NCBI GenBank assembly: GCA_041493205.1
Contig: JBGPYM010000175.1
Coordinates: 1-6,731, forward strand
Length of the DNA stretch: 6,731 nt
Direction of reading: 5' to 3'
Source of the DNA: JBGPYM01 sp041493205
Lineage (GTDB): Bacteria > Bacteroidota > Ignavibacteria > UBA10030 > UBA6906
Positions 5,623 through 6,731 of the stretch are shown here, piece after piece. Each line of letters opens with the position of its first letter. The stretch's first letter is position 1. Both the position numbers and the translations under genes were made by a program. A model generated the notes under the pieces. It searched no databases. It saw nothing but the letters and a program-made list of their open reading frames with translations, and was not told where the DNA came from.

Positions 5623-6731
5623 CTACTTCGATCTGAACCGTTCCTGGAATGTCGGTGTGTTTCCCGCCATTTTCAAAAACACGTCCAGAGGGATCACTGC
5701 AAATTCTGGCCCCAGACGGTCGAGAATGCTCTTCACGCGCTTGATGTCGCTCGTTTCCCGTACATGGACGAGAAGAAAGTATGGCCTCGCCGGATTGACA
5801 CGGGCAAGCTCCTCAAGGTCGGCGGCAGCGTCGGGTTCAGGACGCTCGGGAGAGAGATAATAATCGTATGAGAGGAACGGCTTCCCGTCGCGCACGGCAT
5901 ACGTATACGACGGGGCATACCCGTTGACAAAGCCGATGGCCGTGGGCATCCCGGCATAGTACAGATCGACAATTTCGCGGGGAAGATCGGAGTTCCCTTC
6001 TACCGTTGCTCCCTCGGAGTAATCCATCGTTTCAAACACACGAAGGTCGAGTTCCTTCATCTGTGCGTAGGCGGTGTCGATCAACGGTCCGAGGAACTTC
6101 TTCGGGACCGCCTTTGGATAAAGGTATCCAGGACCGGAAAGACAGCCGATGAAGTAGTCGTTCGGTGTGGCCATGGAATAAAAGTATTCGGCCATCCCCG
6201 GAGCCATCCATGTGTAATTCATGAGCACCTCCCAGGCATACGGGATCTCCCCCCTGCCGGGCCGCAGCCAGGCGCCAAGCCCGATGCCGTCGGTCTGGAT
6301 GCATGTGATGTACACCTTTTTTTCCGCCGTGTACACTTTGCCTGCTTCCACATGATGATTGTTCTTGTATGTGAATCCGGGCGACACGGGGATCTGGGCG
6401 CTGAAACTCAGGTTGGGGAGCGTATTCAGCCCCTCGACACGGTGCCCAAATGACGACGTAAGCGTCACGTGCTCCCTCTCGAGGTCCTTCCCATACGAGT
6501 GCCACCCCATCACCATGGACATTGGCTTCATTTCCGACAGGATGCGCCGGGCGAGCGCGTATTCTGCCGAATCCGATGGCCGGCTGGAGAGATCGTTGAA
6601 GAAGACGCCCTTGTGCATGCCCCAGTCCGCCACAGCCGGTTTCATGACGGTGCCATGTTCTCCCCCCAGCCAGACGATGAACTCCTTGTTGCAGCGCTTC
6701 CAGTATTGATCGTATGCCCAGATATAGATCT
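5623..6731 (-). CDS. GxGYxYP-family putative glycoside hydrolase, N-terminus off the window edge
   Basis: The frame is open from the right edge to TAG at 5623, giving 368 visible residues; the ATG at 6645 is internal, since coding-like sequence (WAYDQYWKRCNKEF and WLGGEHGTV) continues upstream of it. The defining motif GPGYLYP is at 6135-6115, in the context PNDYFIGCLSGPGYLYP. Other family-like stretches are HKGVFFNDLSSR near the visible N-terminus, VYITCIQTDGIGLGAWLRPG followed by EIPYAWEVLMNY before the motif, and the C-terminal RPYFLLVHVRET with a closing EFAVIPLDVFLKM. The family is annotated as putative glycoside hydrolases; reaction and substrate are not established, and I cannot point to proven catalytic residues. 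Full-length members are considerably longer, so a signal peptide and N-terminal domain presumably lie outside. No T9SS tail is present: the protein ends ERFRSK soon after the domain, unlike the two T9SS enzymes nearby. Confidence 0.87.
   Translation of the reverse strand, partial: IYIWAYDQYWKRCNKEFIVWLGGEHGTVMKPAVADWGMHKGVFFNDLSSRPSDSAEYALARRILSEMKPMSMVMGWHSYGKDLEREHVTLTSSFGHRVEGLNTLPNLSFSAQIPVSPGFTYKNNHHVEAGKVYTAEKKVYITCIQTDGIGLGAWLRPGRGEIPYAWEVLMNYTWMAPGMAEYFYSMATPNDYFIGCLSGPGYLYPKAVPKKFLGPLIDTAYAQMKELDLRVFETMDYSEGATVEGNSDLPREIVDLYYAGMPTAIGFVNGYAPSYTYAVRDGKPFLSYDYYLSPERPEPDAAADLEELARVNPARPYFLLVHVRETSDIKRVKSILDRLGPEFAVIPLDVFLKMAGNTPTFQERFRSK

Noticed and set aside
6643..6645. ATG 6645 as the true start of the GxGYxYP gene
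   Set aside because: The frame stays open to the window edge with protein-like sequence upstream, and family members are much longer, so the gene is truncated by the window.
1..6731. CRISPR array, tRNA/rRNA gene, insertion sequence or phage element
   Set aside because: No regularly spaced direct repeats, no tRNA-like or rRNA-like segment, no transposase or integrase frame and no terminal repeats were seen on either strand.

Overview
The window looks like chromosomal sequence from a GC-rich member of the Bacteroidota/Ignavibacteriota (FCB) group. Three things point there. Two secreted enzymes end in the type IX secretion system (T9SS) C-terminal sorting domain, with PNPFN near its start and ASGVYF/ASGMYF near its end. 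Two small proteins are lipoproteins typical of that phylum. Three promoters fit the Bacteroidota pattern TTG/TTTG, a 20-21 nt gap, then TAnnTTTG. The NYPNPFNPTTTI form of the sorting domain is common in Ignavibacteria-like lineages, but the sequence does not allow a firm genus-level call.

Layout, left to right. Positions 1-819 (minus) hold the N-terminal 273 residues of a polytopic membrane protein that runs off the left edge. It starts with a GTG that overlaps the stop of the next gene by 4 nt. Positions 816-2228 (minus) encode a secreted glycoside hydrolase family 3 enzyme of the NagZ/beta-N-acetylhexosaminidase type with a T9SS tail. A 164-nt divergent intergenic region holds one promoter in each direction. 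Positions 2393-2878 (plus) encode a small SnoaL/DUF4440-like lipoprotein, the only plus-strand gene. It converges on the next gene across a strong GC-rich hairpin at 2901-2933. Positions 2991-4520 (minus) encode a family 9 polysaccharide lyase (pectate lyase) with a T9SS tail. Its promoter lies directly on top of the start codon, so the mRNA is probably leaderless or nearly so. Positions 4668-5354 (minus) encode a GIN-domain (DUF2807) lipoprotein with regularly spaced GxGSI turns. A 58-residue ORF at 5374-5550 (minus) just upstream is a weak candidate gene. Positions 5623-6731 (minus) hold the C-terminal 368 residues of a GxGYxYP-family putative glycoside hydrolase that runs off the right edge.

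Functionally this is a region rich in exported carbohydrate-active enzymes: a pectate lyase, a GH3 hexosaminidase-like enzyme and a GxGYxYP protein. Two of them are addressed to the outer surface or medium by T9SS. The genes mostly share a strand, but the promoters and gaps suggest separate transcription units rather than one polysaccharide-utilisation operon. No SusC/SusD pair, regulator, RNA gene, mobile element or CRISPR array is visible. I do not see a clearly new multi-gene system. The most interesting items are the promoter/start overlap of the pectate lyase gene, the T9SS-tailed NagZ-like enzyme coupled to a membrane protein, and the overlooked small ORF.
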